Assembly (NCBI GenBank): GCA_014379385.1
Contig: JACMLW010000189.1
Span: 1 to 36,819 of the forward strand
Length of the DNA: 36,819 bases
Source of the DNA: Phycisphaerales bacterium
GTDB taxonomy: Bacteria; Planctomycetota; Phycisphaerae; Phycisphaerales; UBA1924
Direction of reading: 5' to 3'
This document shows, one piece after another, positions 22,720-30,794 of the stretch. A program made the translations under genes and the position numbers. The notes under the pieces were generated by a model, which did not search any database, was not told the origin of the DNA, and was given only the letters and a program-made list of their open reading frames with translations. Numbering within the stretch: the first letter of the stretch is position 1; each line of letters starts with the position of its first letter.

Positions 22720-23754
22720 TTAGAGCGAGACGATCAGCGCATCGAGCGACATCGCGATCAAGAGCACCGGCAGATGAATGATGGAAGCGAAGAAGAGCCG
22801 CTTGGCCCGGGAGCGCTCGCGGCTGAGGCTGAATGTCGCGGCGGCCCAGAGGAAGAGCAGTCCGGAGACAAGCGCGATGGTTATGTAGATAGGGGAGAGC
22901 CGGAAGAAGGGCATGAGGAACGCGGGCGAGAGCGTCGCGGGGAGGAGCGCGAGGGACCAGAGCAGGATGACGCCGGCGGTGGTGCGGCCGCTCGGGTCGT
23001 GCAGCGGGAGCATGTTGTATCCGCCGGCCTTGTAGTCGTCCTTGTACATCCACGCGATGGCGAGGAAGTGCGGGATCTGCCAGACGAACATCAGCATGAA
23101 GAGCGACCAGCCGCCGAGAGACGAGACGCTCAGGAGGGATGAGAGCGTGTCGGGGGCCAGACCGGCTGTGTTGGTCGCGGCCGACCAGCCGATGAGCGGG
23201 GGGAGGGCGCCGGGGATCGCGCCGATAATGGTGGCAACGTGCGTGACCGGCTTAAGGAGCGTGTAGGGGATGAGGTACGTGAGGATGGTTGTGAGCGAGA
23301 CGAGCGCCGGGATGGAGCCGACGGTCGCGAGCAAGAGGCCGGTGCCGGCGGCGCACAGGCCAATCCCGGCCAGCCATCCAAGGCGCGGCGTGATGCGGCC
23401 CGAGGGAATGGCGCGCTTCATGGTGCGCCTCATCCGGGCGTCGCGCGGATGCTCGATACACTGATTGAGCATGTTGGCGCCCGATGCGGAGAGCGCGGTG
23501 CCGATGCAGCAGAACGCGAACGCGAACACGAGCTCCACGGAGAGCGGGGCGCGCCCGATCACGGCCATGGCGAAGCCGACCGCCGCGGTGATGGTCACCA
23601 GCTTGGTGATTCCCGGCTTGGTCATCTCCACGAGGGCCGCGAGGCGCGAGGGGTGGGCGTCGGCTGGGGCGACGGCCAAGGCAGGCTCCAGGACAACCAC
23701 AGGCACGGCGCTGGCGGGTGCTTGGCTCATGGGGCCAGACTGTAAGGAAGCCAT
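22720..23754 (-). CDS. ctaB: Heme O synthase (protoheme IX farnesyltransferase)
   Basis: About 344 residues, an integral membrane UbiA-type prenyltransferase that adds farnesyl to heme B for heme O/A-containing oxidases. EMTKPGITKLVTITAAVGF is the family's first helix, and NMLNQCIEHPRDARMRRT, then MKRAIPSGRI, is the Asp-rich substrate motif. Its first Asp position reads Glu/His, a small deviation. IPHFLAIAWMYKDDYKAGGY, then NMLPLHD, is the second conserved loop. Several spans follow. The start is uncertain: ATG 23754 is used here, with 23730 and 23781 possible. It complements SCO1 (17211) in cytochrome oxidase assembly. Confidence 0.9.
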   Translation of the reverse strand: MASLQSGPMSQAPASAVPVVVLEPALAVAPADAHPSRLAALVEMTKPGITKLVTITAAVGFAMAVIGRAPLSVELVFAFAFCCIGTALSASGANMLNQCIEHPRDARMRRTMKRAIPSGRITPRLGWLAGIGLCAAGTGLLLATVGSIPALVSLTTILTYLIPYTLLKPVTHVATIIGAIPGALPPLIGWSAATNTAGLAPDTLSSLLSVSSLGGWSLFMLMFVWQIPHFLAIAWMYKDDYKAGGYNMLPLHDPSGRTTAGVILLWSLALLPATLSPAFLMPFFRLSPIYITIALVSGLLFLWAAATFSLSRERSRAKRLFFASIIHLPVLLIAMSLDALIVSL

Positions 23755-23875
23755 CGGGTCGGGGCTACTGGCGGATCGCAATCATTCTTGCGAAACAGGA
23801 GGCCCAAGGGAGTGCGAATTGAGCGGTCCAGACGCGAGTGACGGCGTGGGGTCTACCCTTGACGGAACGATGATT

Positions 23876-23949
23876 GTCCCTGTAGCTCAGGTGGATAGAG
23901 CGGCCGCCTTCTAAGCGGCAGGTCGCAGGTTCGAGTCCTGCCAGGGACG
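23876..23949 (+). tRNA. tRNA-Arg (anticodon TCT)
   Basis: Full cloverleaf. The acceptor stem pairs GTCCCTG (23876-23882) with CAGGGAC (23942-23948), with discriminator G. The D stem is GCTC/GAGC. The anticodon stem GCCGC/GCGGC encloses the loop CTTCTAA with anticodon TCT, reading AGA. The T stem GCAGG/CCTGC has loop TTCGAGT. The CCA end is not encoded. The gene stands alone, convergent with the HExxH gene seven bases away. Confidence 0.95.
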
Positions 23950-23956
23950 CTTTGAG

Positions 23957-24574
23957 TCAGGCAGCCGTCGCGGCCTGACGGCGGGCACAGCGTGGGGGTC
24001 GCTCTAAATAGGGGGTCAACTCAGGCGGGATGACCCTAATGCCGCGGCGCTTGGCCTTCTCGACGGCGTACCAGAGAGAGCGGTACATGCGGGCGCGTAC
24101 CGCGTCGGTTACGTTCAGGCCGCCGGCTTCCATTGTGCTGATGGCCCAGGCCCAGGCGTGGTATTCCTCCAGGCAACGCGGCTTGTACTTGTCGAAACCG
24201 ATGGCGTGGTGGCCGATCTCATGAAGGAAGACCGCCATCGACATCGGGCCCTTGGGTTTCGGCGCTTCGATGAGGCGCTGGATGCGGCCATCTTTGTACG
24301 TGACATACCACGCAACGCCGGACATACGTGATCGCCATTTGCGGACCCGCACCTGGTGCAGCGCGAGCATTTCACGGGTGACCTGGTCGTAGCGGGTCTG
24401 CGCATCAGGCTTAGCCGGGTGGCCTAGCGGAGCTCGTTTCGCACGGGTCGGCGCTGGTCTTCGAGCCACGACCGGGCGCGGCGCTGGGGGGGCAATAGGC
24501 CGCTTGGGAGTCGTGACGGGCGACTGCGGCGGGTTCCGGGACTTGGGCTTGAGGAGATCCCAAAGAGTCAGCAC
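23957..24574 (-). CDS. Hypothetical protein with HExxH metalloprotease-like motif
   Basis: 205 residues. The first 60 are Pro/Ala/Arg-rich and probably disordered. The rest is a compact domain with MAVFLHEIGHHAIGF (H118-E119-x-x-H122) and, 14 residues on, CLEEYHAWAWA with E136/E137, the spacing of gluzincin-like HExxH...E proteases such as ImmA/IrrE. AWYVTYKDGRIQRLIEAP precedes it. There is no signal peptide. Its start overlaps the end of fmt by seven bases, making it the last gene of the def-fmt operon. The substrate is unknown, and a protease activity is inferred from the motif only. Confidence 0.6.
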   Translation of the reverse strand: MLTLWDLLKPKSRNPPQSPVTTPKRPIAPPAPRPVVARRPAPTRAKRAPLGHPAKPDAQTRYDQVTREMLALHQVRVRKWRSRMSGVAWYVTYKDGRIQRLIEAPKPKGPMSMAVFLHEIGHHAIGFDKYKPRCLEEYHAWAWAISTMEAGGLNVTDAVRARMYRSLWYAVEKAKRRGIRVIPPELTPYLERPPRCARRQAATAA

Positions 24575-25554
24575 GATCCTGGTGCTCCTGAGATAAGGGT
24601 GGACGCGGTCGTGACTGCGGGCCGCCTGCCGCGAGCGAACTCCTGCCAGTTCATCGGCTTCTTTCCCGGCGGTTGCACTTCAATCAGCATGAGGGCCGTG
24701 CCCTCGCCGCAGGCGACGATACCAAGTTCGGGGTCGGCGAGTGATCCGGGGGTGCCCGCCCCCCCCCCCCCGTGCGCCGCGACTGCCGGAGCGACCTGCG
24801 CGCGGAGGAGCTTGAGTTCTTGGCCATCGAGGCGAGCGGCGACACCCGGCCACGGGCTGAGGCCGTTGATCCGGCGGCGACAAAGCTCGGCGCTCTGGGT
24901 GAGATCGATCCAACCATCGGCCTTGGAGAGCTTGCGGGCCTTGGTGACGAGCGATTCATCCTGCGGCCGGGCGTGTAGCGAGCCGCGCAGTTGATCATCG
25001 AGTACACGAGAGACCACGGGGGGTCCGTCGATCGAAAGGGCATCGTGCAGCTCGCCGGCCGTCATCGCGGGGAAGATGGCGCGATCGCTCTGCCCAAGCA
25101 CGAGCCCGGCGTCCATGCGATCGGCCAGTGTGATGACCGAGTTCCCCGTGGCAGCGTCGCCGGCGAGCATCGCCGCGTTGATGGGGGCGGCGCCGCGCCA
25201 TCGCGGCAGGAGCGAGGCGTGCAGGTTGATCGCGAACACATCGTCGAGCAGCGGGGGGGAGAGCTTCTGGCCGAAAGCGATGACGACCCAAGCATCTGCT
25301 CGCGCCCACCGAGGCCCCACTAGGTCACGGACGCGGGTGATCCACTGGGGTTCGTTGATATTCTCGGGCGTTAGCAGGGGAACCGCGTGGAGGTGCTGCG
25401 CGGCCCACTCCGCGATCGGGGTTTGCGTGAGGCGACCGCCGCGGCCCGCGGGGCGCGCGGGCTGTGAGACAACGCCGACGATCTCGTGCGTGGTTGCGAG
25501 ATGCTTGAGTGTCGGGAGACCGAAAGCGCCGGAGCCGAGGAAGAGCAGTCGCAT
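24568..25554 (-). CDS. fmt: Methionyl-tRNA formyltransferase
   Basis: 328 residues. It formylates Met-tRNAfMet with 10-formyl-THF. MRLLFLGSGAFGLPTLKHLA is the Rossmann start. INLHASLLPRWRGAAPI carries catalytic N110 and H112, and LADRMDAG the catalytic Asp (about 149). The C-terminal oligonucleotide-binding domain begins near residue 215 (GLSPWPGVAARLDGQELKLL). It includes a glycine run coded by an uninterrupted 13-C tract on the + strand (24759-24771). It follows def by three bases. Confidence 0.95.
   Translation of the reverse strand: MRLLFLGSGAFGLPTLKHLATTHEIVGVVSQPARPAGRGGRLTQTPIAEWAAQHLHAVPLLTPENINEPQWITRVRDLVGPRWARADAWVVIAFGQKLSPPLLDDVFAINLHASLLPRWRGAAPINAAMLAGDAATGNSVITLADRMDAGLVLGQSDRAIFPAMTAGELHDALSIDGPPVVSRVLDDQLRGSLHARPQDESLVTKARKLSKADGWIDLTQSAELCRRRINGLSPWPGVAARLDGQELKLLRAQVAPAVAAHGGGGAGTPGSLADPELGIVACGEGTALMLIEVQPPGKKPMNWQEFARGRRPAVTTASTLISGAPGSC
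24759..24771. repeat. Homopolymer tract, 13 C on + strand, inside fmt
   Basis: Thirteen consecutive C (G in the coding sense) code for the Gly run in the C-terminal domain of fmt. A one-base slip would truncate or alter the last 80 or so residues and change the overlap with the downstream HExxH gene. It is the longest homopolymer I saw in the window. Confidence 0.9.
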
Positions 25555-25557
25555 GGG

Positions 25558-26136
25558 TTAGAACTTCGCCCCCCGCCCATCCGCGGCACCCGCCCGCTCG
25601 AGGTCGCGGATCAGGAGGCGGTTGCGGAGCCGTGACCCCTGGGTCATGCGGTCGATGATGAGCACGCCGTCGAGATGGTCTATCTCGTGCTGCCAGCAGC
25701 GTGCGAGCAGGCCAGCGGCAGTGTGGGTGAGGCGGACGCCCTTAAGGTCGGTGGCGGTGATGGTGATGATGAGGGACCGCATGACCTGTCCGGTAATCTC
25801 GGGGAGCGAGAGGCAACCCTCTTCGCCGAGTTCGGGCGCGCCGACCGGCGAGGAGATCACGGGGTTGATGTAGATCTGCGGCTCAACGGTCGCGGTGGGG
25901 GGGCTGTCGTCCGGGGAGCGGCCCTCGCTCGCCGGCACGTGGGCGACGAACATGCGCCAGGGCAGGCCCACCTGCGGGGCCGCGAGCCCGACGCCCTCCG
26001 CCTGAAACATGAGTTCGATCATCCGGCGAGCGACGGCGCTTTGCTCGTCAGTGACAGGCTCGATGGGCGAGGCTTTCCGGCGCAGGGCCGGGTCCGGATA
26101 ATGCACGATTCGCAGCGTGGCGGGGTCAATGGGCAT
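25558..26136 (-). CDS. def: Peptide deformylase
   Basis: 192 residues from the ATG at 26136 (a TTG at 26145 is also in frame). It removes the N-formyl group from nascent proteins. The three family motifs are intact: GVGLAAPQVG (motif 1), EEGCLSLP with the metal Cys (motif 2), and QHEIDHLDGVL with the HExxH ligands and base (motif 3). A loop of about 15 residues (ASEGRSPDDSPPTATVEP) between motifs 1 and 2 is longer than in E. coli. It is first gene of def-fmt-HExxH, divergent from the TPR gene. Confidence 0.95.
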   Translation of the reverse strand: MPIDPATLRIVHYPDPALRRKASPIEPVTDEQSAVARRMIELMFQAEGVGLAAPQVGLPWRMFVAHVPASEGRSPDDSPPTATVEPQIYINPVISSPVGAPELGEEGCLSLPEITGQVMRSLIITITATDLKGVRLTHTAAGLLARCWQHEIDHLDGVLIIDRMTQGSRLRNRLLIRDLERAGAADGRGAKF

Positions 26137-26206
26137 TCGCGGCAAGTGTAGTTTGGAGTAGTCGGCTGAGACGAACGATTGTTCTGCTGCGTAGGGAAGA
26201 GTCGCA

Positions 26207-26236
26207 TTGACGGTTGCTCGCGACCGGCGGTAGCAT
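26207..26236 (+). promoter_or_regulatory. Predicted sigma-70-type promoter for the TPR gene
   Basis: TTGACG (26207-26212) and TAGCAT (26231-26236) are separated by 18 bases. This is a good match to the -35/-10 pattern in the divergent gap between def and the TPR gene. It is the best promoter candidate in the window. Confidence 0.45.
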
Positions 26237-26288
26237 TAGCACACGGCGGTGAGACCGAGAAGGGCGCGGACCCGGGGGGCGGCGAAGA

Positions 26289-27923
26289 ATGGGCTCGGTG
26301 CGGTCGAGTGACGAGGCGGGGTGCCGCGGCGGTGCGAAATGGGATGGGCGGCGGGAAGAAACGGAGTGCAGGGCGTTGGCGTTGTTCGGCAAGAAGCCAC
26401 AGGTCGCATCGGGATTGGGAGCTGTTGGAACCAAGGCCCCCACGGGTGGCGGGTCTCCGGCGGTGTCGGGGGAGGGGACGGCTGGTTTCTCGCCTGAGAA
26501 GGCGAGGGTCTTCTTTCAGCACGCGGCCACGGTGAACGAGGCGGGCCAGAATGAGTACGCGATGACGCTGTGGCTCAACGGGCTGCGCCAGGATCCCGCG
26601 AGCATGGAGGGGATCGCGGGGTTCTTCAAGTCGTCGGCGGAGTTCCTTGCCAGCAAGGAGGGCGCCAAGGGCCCCGGCAAGGAGACCTTCAAGCAATACA
26701 CCGGCAAAAGCGAGATTGACAGGTATCTGCAGTCGTTGCTGCAGTGGGGGGCCAACCCCGGAGAGGGCGCGGCCGCCGTGCGCGCCGCGACGAGCGCTGC
26801 GGCGCTTGGGCTTGAGAAGCCGAGTGTCTGGCTGGCGGAGCGGGCGCTCGTGAAAGCCCGAGCAGAGAAGAAGCCGCGCAAGGACCACTTTCTGCAACTG
26901 ATCGAGGTGTTCAACAAGTTCGGGGCGTACGACCTGGCGGTGGTGGCGGGTCAGGCCGCGGTGCAGATCGATCCGACCGACGGCAAGCTCGCGGCGCAGA
27001 TCCGCAACATGCAAGCGCAGGCGACGATGAACAAGGGGGGATTCAACGAGACGGGCGAGAGCGGGGGATTCCGCTCGAACGTCCGCAACACCGCGAAGCA
27101 GCAGCTTCTCGAGGATGAGGGGCGGATTGTCAAGACCGAGGCGGCGCACGACCGGATCGTTGAGGCGGTGCGGACGGAGTATCAGTCGCGGCCGGCGGAT
27201 CGGCCGACGATCAACCGCTACGTGAAAGCGCTGCTTGATCGCGGCACGCAGGCAGACGAGGACACCGCGCACGACGTGCTGCTGCGGGCCTTCGCGGATA
27301 CGCAGGAGTTCCGGTTCCGGCAGCTGGCGGGCGAGATCCGGATCAAGCAAGGGCGGCGCCGGCTAGGGGCGATGGAGAAGGAGGGGGCAGGCGCGGGCGA
27401 GATTGAACGCTACCGGGCCGAACTGGTGGCGATTGAGCTCGCGGAACTACGCAAGCGGGTAGAGGCGTATCCGACCGATCTGTCGCTGAAGTTTGAGCTC
27501 GGTCGCCGGATGTACGAAGCGGGCAAGTACGAGGACGCGATCGGGCTGCTGCAGGAAGCGAAGGTAGAGGTGAAGAACCGGTCTCGGGCGCTGAGCTACC
27601 TGGGACTGAGCTTCGCCGCGATCGGCTGGGCTGATGAGGCGGTCGAGACGTTCCGGCAGGCGATCGAGCTGCACGGGGCGGGGGACGAGGCAATAGCGAT
27701 GGAGCTGCGGTACGGGCTGATGGTGTCGCTGCAGGCGCGGGCCGCGGAGGTGAGCGATCTGGGGAGCGCCGAAGAGGCGTACAAGCTCGCGCAGGGGATC
27801 GCGGTGCAGCAGATGAACTACAAGGACGTCCGGACGCGGCGTGAGGAACTGAAACAGATGATCGCGCGCTTGCGAGGGGGTCCCGGTGCCGGGGGCATCG
27901 CGGGCTCGACGGCGGGGGCCTGA
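26289..27923 (+). CDS. Tetratricopeptide-repeat protein
   Basis: Up to 544 residues. The C-terminal part shows TPR pattern: LKFELGRRMYEAGKYEDAIG, then ALSYLGLSFAAIGWADEAVE. The middle is helical and charged, and EKARVFFQHAATVNEAGQNE, then YAMTLWLNGLRQDP, is an N-terminal TPR-like unit. There is no signal peptide or membrane span, so it is probably a cytoplasmic scaffold. The first ATG (26289) gives an N-terminus of poor composition; a TTG at 26376 (MALFGKKPQ...) with CGGAG upstream may be the real start. KdsB follows 30 bases later, so co-transcription is likely. Specific function unknown. Confidence 0.75.
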   Translation: MGSVRSSDEAGCRGGAKWDGRREETECRALALFGKKPQVASGLGAVGTKAPTGGGSPAVSGEGTAGFSPEKARVFFQHAATVNEAGQNEYAMTLWLNGLRQDPASMEGIAGFFKSSAEFLASKEGAKGPGKETFKQYTGKSEIDRYLQSLLQWGANPGEGAAAVRAATSAAALGLEKPSVWLAERALVKARAEKKPRKDHFLQLIEVFNKFGAYDLAVVAGQAAVQIDPTDGKLAAQIRNMQAQATMNKGGFNETGESGGFRSNVRNTAKQQLLEDEGRIVKTEAAHDRIVEAVRTEYQSRPADRPTINRYVKALLDRGTQADEDTAHDVLLRAFADTQEFRFRQLAGEIRIKQGRRRLGAMEKEGAGAGEIERYRAELVAIELAELRKRVEAYPTDLSLKFELGRRMYEAGKYEDAIGLLQEAKVEVKNRSRALSYLGLSFAAIGWADEAVETFRQAIELHGAGDEAIAMELRYGLMVSLQARAAEVSDLGSAEEAYKLAQGIAVQQMNYKDVRTRREELKQMIARLRGGPGAGGIAGSTAGA

Positions 27924-27953
27924 GTCGGGCTCGTCGCCCAAGGGGACATTCGC

Positions 27954-28721
27954 GTGGCGAGTGAGCGGATCATCGCGATCATCCCCGCGAGGATGGAATC
28001 AACGCGCCTGCCGCGGAAGGTGCTGCTTAGCCAGACCGGCAAGCCATTGGTGCAGCACGTGGTAGAGGCGGCTCGGCGCGCGGCGTGCTTGGCGGGGGGC
28101 GACGTGGTTGTGGCCGCGGACGATGAGCGGATCGCCGAGGCGCTTGAGCCACTGGGCACCAAGGTGATCCTGACGTCGGTGGATCATCCCAACGGCACAA
28201 GCCGCGTTGCGGAAGCCGCGAGGCTGCTCGGGCTGCCGGGCGATGCGATTGTGGTCAATGTGCAGGGCGATGAGCCTGAGGTCGAGCCGGCGGCGATCGA
28301 TGCCGCGGTGGGGGCGCTCCGGAGTTCTGATGGCGCGATCGGAACGGTGGGGTCGCCCTTTGAGGCGGGGGATGACCCATCGAACCCCAATGTCGTGAAG
28401 GTGGTGCGGCGGATTGATGGGACGGCAATGTACTTCTCGCGCTCGCCCATCCCGTTTGATCGTGATCGCGCGGGGGGCGAGGACGCGGCGCCGCTGAGGC
28501 ACGTCGGGCTCTACGCGTACCGCGCGTGGTTCCTCGAGCAGTATGTGAAGCTGCCGAGCACGGCGCTGGAGCGAGCGGAGTCGCTCGAGCAGCTTCGGGC
28601 GCTGCAGCACGGGTACACCATCGCGGTCGCGGTGTGCCGCGCGGGGTATCAGGGGATCGACACGCAAGAGCAATATGAAGCGTTCGTGAAGCGGAACACG
28701 GCCCGTTTGGCGCGAACTTAG
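27954..28721 (+). CDS. kdsB: 3-deoxy-manno-octulosonate cytidylyltransferase
   Basis: 255 residues from a GTG start. It activates KDO as CMP-KDO for lipopolysaccharide. IIAIIPARMESTRLPRKVL is the nucleotide-binding start. VVVAADDERI, HPNGTSRVAEAA (usually H.sGTDR), VVNVQGDEPEVEP, YFSRSPIPFDRD and HVGLYAYRAWFL, then LERAESLEQLRAL, follow in family order, and GIDTQEQYE closes it. The Asp of GTDR is Ser here. Its presence implies that KDO, and so an LPS-type outer membrane, is made. Confidence 0.93.
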   Translation: MASERIIAIIPARMESTRLPRKVLLSQTGKPLVQHVVEAARRAACLAGGDVVVAADDERIAEALEPLGTKVILTSVDHPNGTSRVAEAARLLGLPGDAIVVNVQGDEPEVEPAAIDAAVGALRSSDGAIGTVGSPFEAGDDPSNPNVVKVVRRIDGTAMYFSRSPIPFDRDRAGGEDAAPLRHVGLYAYRAWFLEQYVKLPSTALERAESLEQLRALQHGYTIAVAVCRAGYQGIDTQEQYEAFVKRNTARLART

Positions 28722-28850
28722 CGCCATCGGGGTTCAATCCGCCTTCTTGATAACGTAGTCTCTGGCACCGATGAACTGGACCGGACTCGCGGAGTTCTCG
28801 CGAGCGGACTGAGTTGTTCGATCGGCATCATCGCGAGGAGAAGACCATGA

Positions 28851-29315
28851 GACGAGAGCAAGTTCCCACCGCCGATTCCAAGGAGCTTCGCGACCAACGG
28901 GCTCGTGGAACTGTTCTCGCTGGGCGGCGATTCGGCCTTGGCGCTCGAACGGCCGTTCACGACGGGAGTGGGCAACACGATCAAGCTCTTCGAGGTTTCA
29001 TTCGCGGGAGCCCCGGACATCAGCGCGATTGAATCGCTCGAAGGGATGGACCTGTCGCAGATCCCGTCCGTGAGCAAGACGCTGCTCCTGGACTTTGCCA
29101 CGCTCGGGATCACTCTGGACAACATCGAAGGGATGACGTTCGGCTCGGTGCTCGAGGACGGACGACAGTCGCTCATCATCGTCAGCGATACTAATTTTGC
29201 CGCGACCCAGTTCACGCAGGTGATGGGCTTCGCTTTGACGGTCGTCCCTGCGCCGGGGGCCGCTGGCGTGCTGCTGATCGCCGGGCTGGTAGCGGGTCGT
29301 CGCCGCCTCGTATGA
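28851..29315 (+). pseudogene. 5'-truncated phytase-like esterase with PEP-CTERM-type tail
   Basis: The open frame from 28851 matches the C-terminal third of secreted 'esterase-like activity of phytase' (PF13449) proteins: FATNGLVELFSLG, TTGVGNTIKLFEVSF, KTLLLDFATLG and LDNIEGMTFG, then LIIVSDTNF. It ends in VPAPGAAGVLLIAG...GRRR, a PEP-CTERM-like sorting signal of Phycisphaerae. The signal peptide and the first two thirds of the domain are missing. The only in-frame start codons are internal (GTG 28905). An ATG at 28847 with AGGAG at eight bases lies in another frame and leads nowhere. I read it as a decayed gene. Confidence 0.7.
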
Positions 29316-29361
29316 GTAGCGCGACCGATCCGCAGGGATCACGAAAGTGAGAGAGAGCGAA

Positions 29362-29391
29362 CGACCCCGTGCGTCATGACGCACGGGGTCG
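29362..29391. terminator. Perfect 30-base palindrome, bidirectional terminator
   Basis: An uninterrupted palindrome with 15-base arms (CGACCCCGTGCGTCA and its complement) between the phytase-like fragment and the convergent citrate synthase gene. The hairpin is very stable, but the T-run on either side is short. Its position between convergent genes fits a two-way terminator. Confidence 0.65.
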
Positions 29392-29427
29392 ATTCGTTTA
29401 GAGGAGCGAGGGACTGGAGGGGTCCGC

Positions 29428-30558
29428 CTAGCGCTGCCCGATCGGCACGTACTTGGCATCGTGCGGGCCGATGTACTCGGCGTCGGGGCGGTAGAGACGG
29501 TTGCCCTCGAGCTGCTCGATGACGTGCCCAGCCCACCCGCCGATGCGGGAGAGGGCGAACATCGGCGTAAAGAGGTCGAGCTTTAATCCGATCGAGTGGT
29601 ACGTGGTGGCCGAGTAGAAATCAACGTTGGGGTAGATGCCCTTGGCCGCGACGGCCTTATCCATCACCTCTTCGATGCGGTGGCTCTTCTCGTAGAGGGC
29701 CTGGTTGCCGGTGTCGGCCGCGAGCTGCTTGGCAAGGGTCTTAAGGAAGGTGGCGCGCGGGTCATACGCCTTGTAGACGCGGTGGCCGAAGCCGGGGATC
29801 TTGTCCTTCTTGGCGAGCTTGTCGAGCACGTACTGCTCGGCGGCCTGGACCGACGGGATTTCCCCCAGCATGACCATCACACCCTCGTTGGCGCCGCCGT
29901 GGAGCGGGCCGCGCAGGGAACCGATCGCGGCCGTGAGGGCGGAGTACATGTCCGAGAGCGTGGAGATGACGACGCGGGCGGTGAAGGTGGAGTTGTTGAG
30001 GCCGTGGTCGGCATGGAGGATCATGCAGACGTCGAAGGCGCGGGCCATCGTCTCGGTGGGCATCTCCCCGTTGAGCAGGTAGAGGAAGTTCTGGGCGAAG
30101 GTGAGGTTCGGCTTGGGCTCGACTAGGGAGAGGCCGCGCCGGTAGCGATCGAACCCGGCAACGATCGCGGGGGTCTGGGCGAGGATGGAGAGCGCCTTGT
30201 CGCGAGCAGATACGACGTCGTTCTTGTCGGGCGAAGGGTCGAACATGCCCAGCGCGGAGACCATGGTCCGCAGCATGTGCATGGGGGTGGCCGATTTGGG
30301 AAGGCTCGTGATCAGCTTCTCCAGCCCGGCGGGCATCGCGTATCGGGATCTCAGATCGGCCTCGAACCGCTCCAGCTCACCCTTGGTCGGGAGCCGCTTG
30401 TTCCAGAGAAGATAAACGGTTTCCTCAAACGTCGAGTTGCGGGCCAGGTCGTCGATCGCGATGCCGACGTATTCAAGCACGCCCTTCTCGCCATCGATGA
30501 AGGACATCTTGGTCTCGGCGGCGACTACACCCTCAAGGCCTTTGCTGGCGATCGACAT
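29428..30558 (-). CDS. gltA: Citrate synthase
   Basis: 376 residues, short (type I-like) citrate synthase. It condenses oxaloacetate and acetyl-CoA into citrate in the TCA cycle. Catalytic His are in ILHADHGLNNS and GPLHGGANE, the catalytic Asp in VDFYSA, and PGFGHRVYK is the CoA/oxaloacetate loop. The N-terminus SKGLEGVVAAETKMSFIDGE is typical. The ATG at 30558 has AGGA nine bases upstream; the frame reads to 30711, but without a site. Citrate and methylcitrate synthase are hard to tell apart by eye; no prp genes are nearby. Confidence 0.93.
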   Translation of the reverse strand: MSIASKGLEGVVAAETKMSFIDGEKGVLEYVGIAIDDLARNSTFEETVYLLWNKRLPTKGELERFEADLRSRYAMPAGLEKLITSLPKSATPMHMLRTMVSALGMFDPSPDKNDVVSARDKALSILAQTPAIVAGFDRYRRGLSLVEPKPNLTFAQNFLYLLNGEMPTETMARAFDVCMILHADHGLNNSTFTARVVISTLSDMYSALTAAIGSLRGPLHGGANEGVMVMLGEIPSVQAAEQYVLDKLAKKDKIPGFGHRVYKAYDPRATFLKTLAKQLAADTGNQALYEKSHRIEEVMDKAVAAKGIYPNVDFYSATTYHSIGLKLDLFTPMFALSRIGGWAGHVIEQLEGNRLYRPDAEYIGPHDAKYVPIGQR

Positions 30559-30639
30559 GCGGAGAGATCCTGGCGAGAAAAGCTCGAAACTGGAGGCCCG
30601 CGCGCGGCACCGATGGGCACCTCGAATCGCGGGGTTGCG

Positions 30640-30645
30640 ACTATA
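30640..30645 (-). promoter_or_regulatory. Possible -10 box (TATAGT) for citrate synthase
   Basis: TATAGT on the reverse strand, 82 bases before the ATG, differs from the consensus in one base. No good -35 hexamer lies at the right distance. Confidence 0.3.
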
Positions 30646-30794
30646 GCCGTGCGCCCATCCAAAGGGCATTAGGGCACGTCGCGGCGAAACCACAGAACGC
30701 CCGGTTCGCACGATCGCTGCCCCCGGTTCCGTGCGGGCTGGGCCGCGTCGAGCCGGCTACTGCCGCCACCTGACACCGGGTAGACTCGCGGCGG

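Noticed and set aside
23861-23866. TTGACG as -35 of the tRNA-Arg gene
   Set aside because: It is only 15 bases before the tRNA, so a -10 at the normal distance would fall inside the tRNA.
26019-27350. Reverse-strand open frame antisense to the TPR gene and overlapping def
   Set aside because: Arg/Leu/Pro-rich, no motif, and overlaps two well-supported genes.
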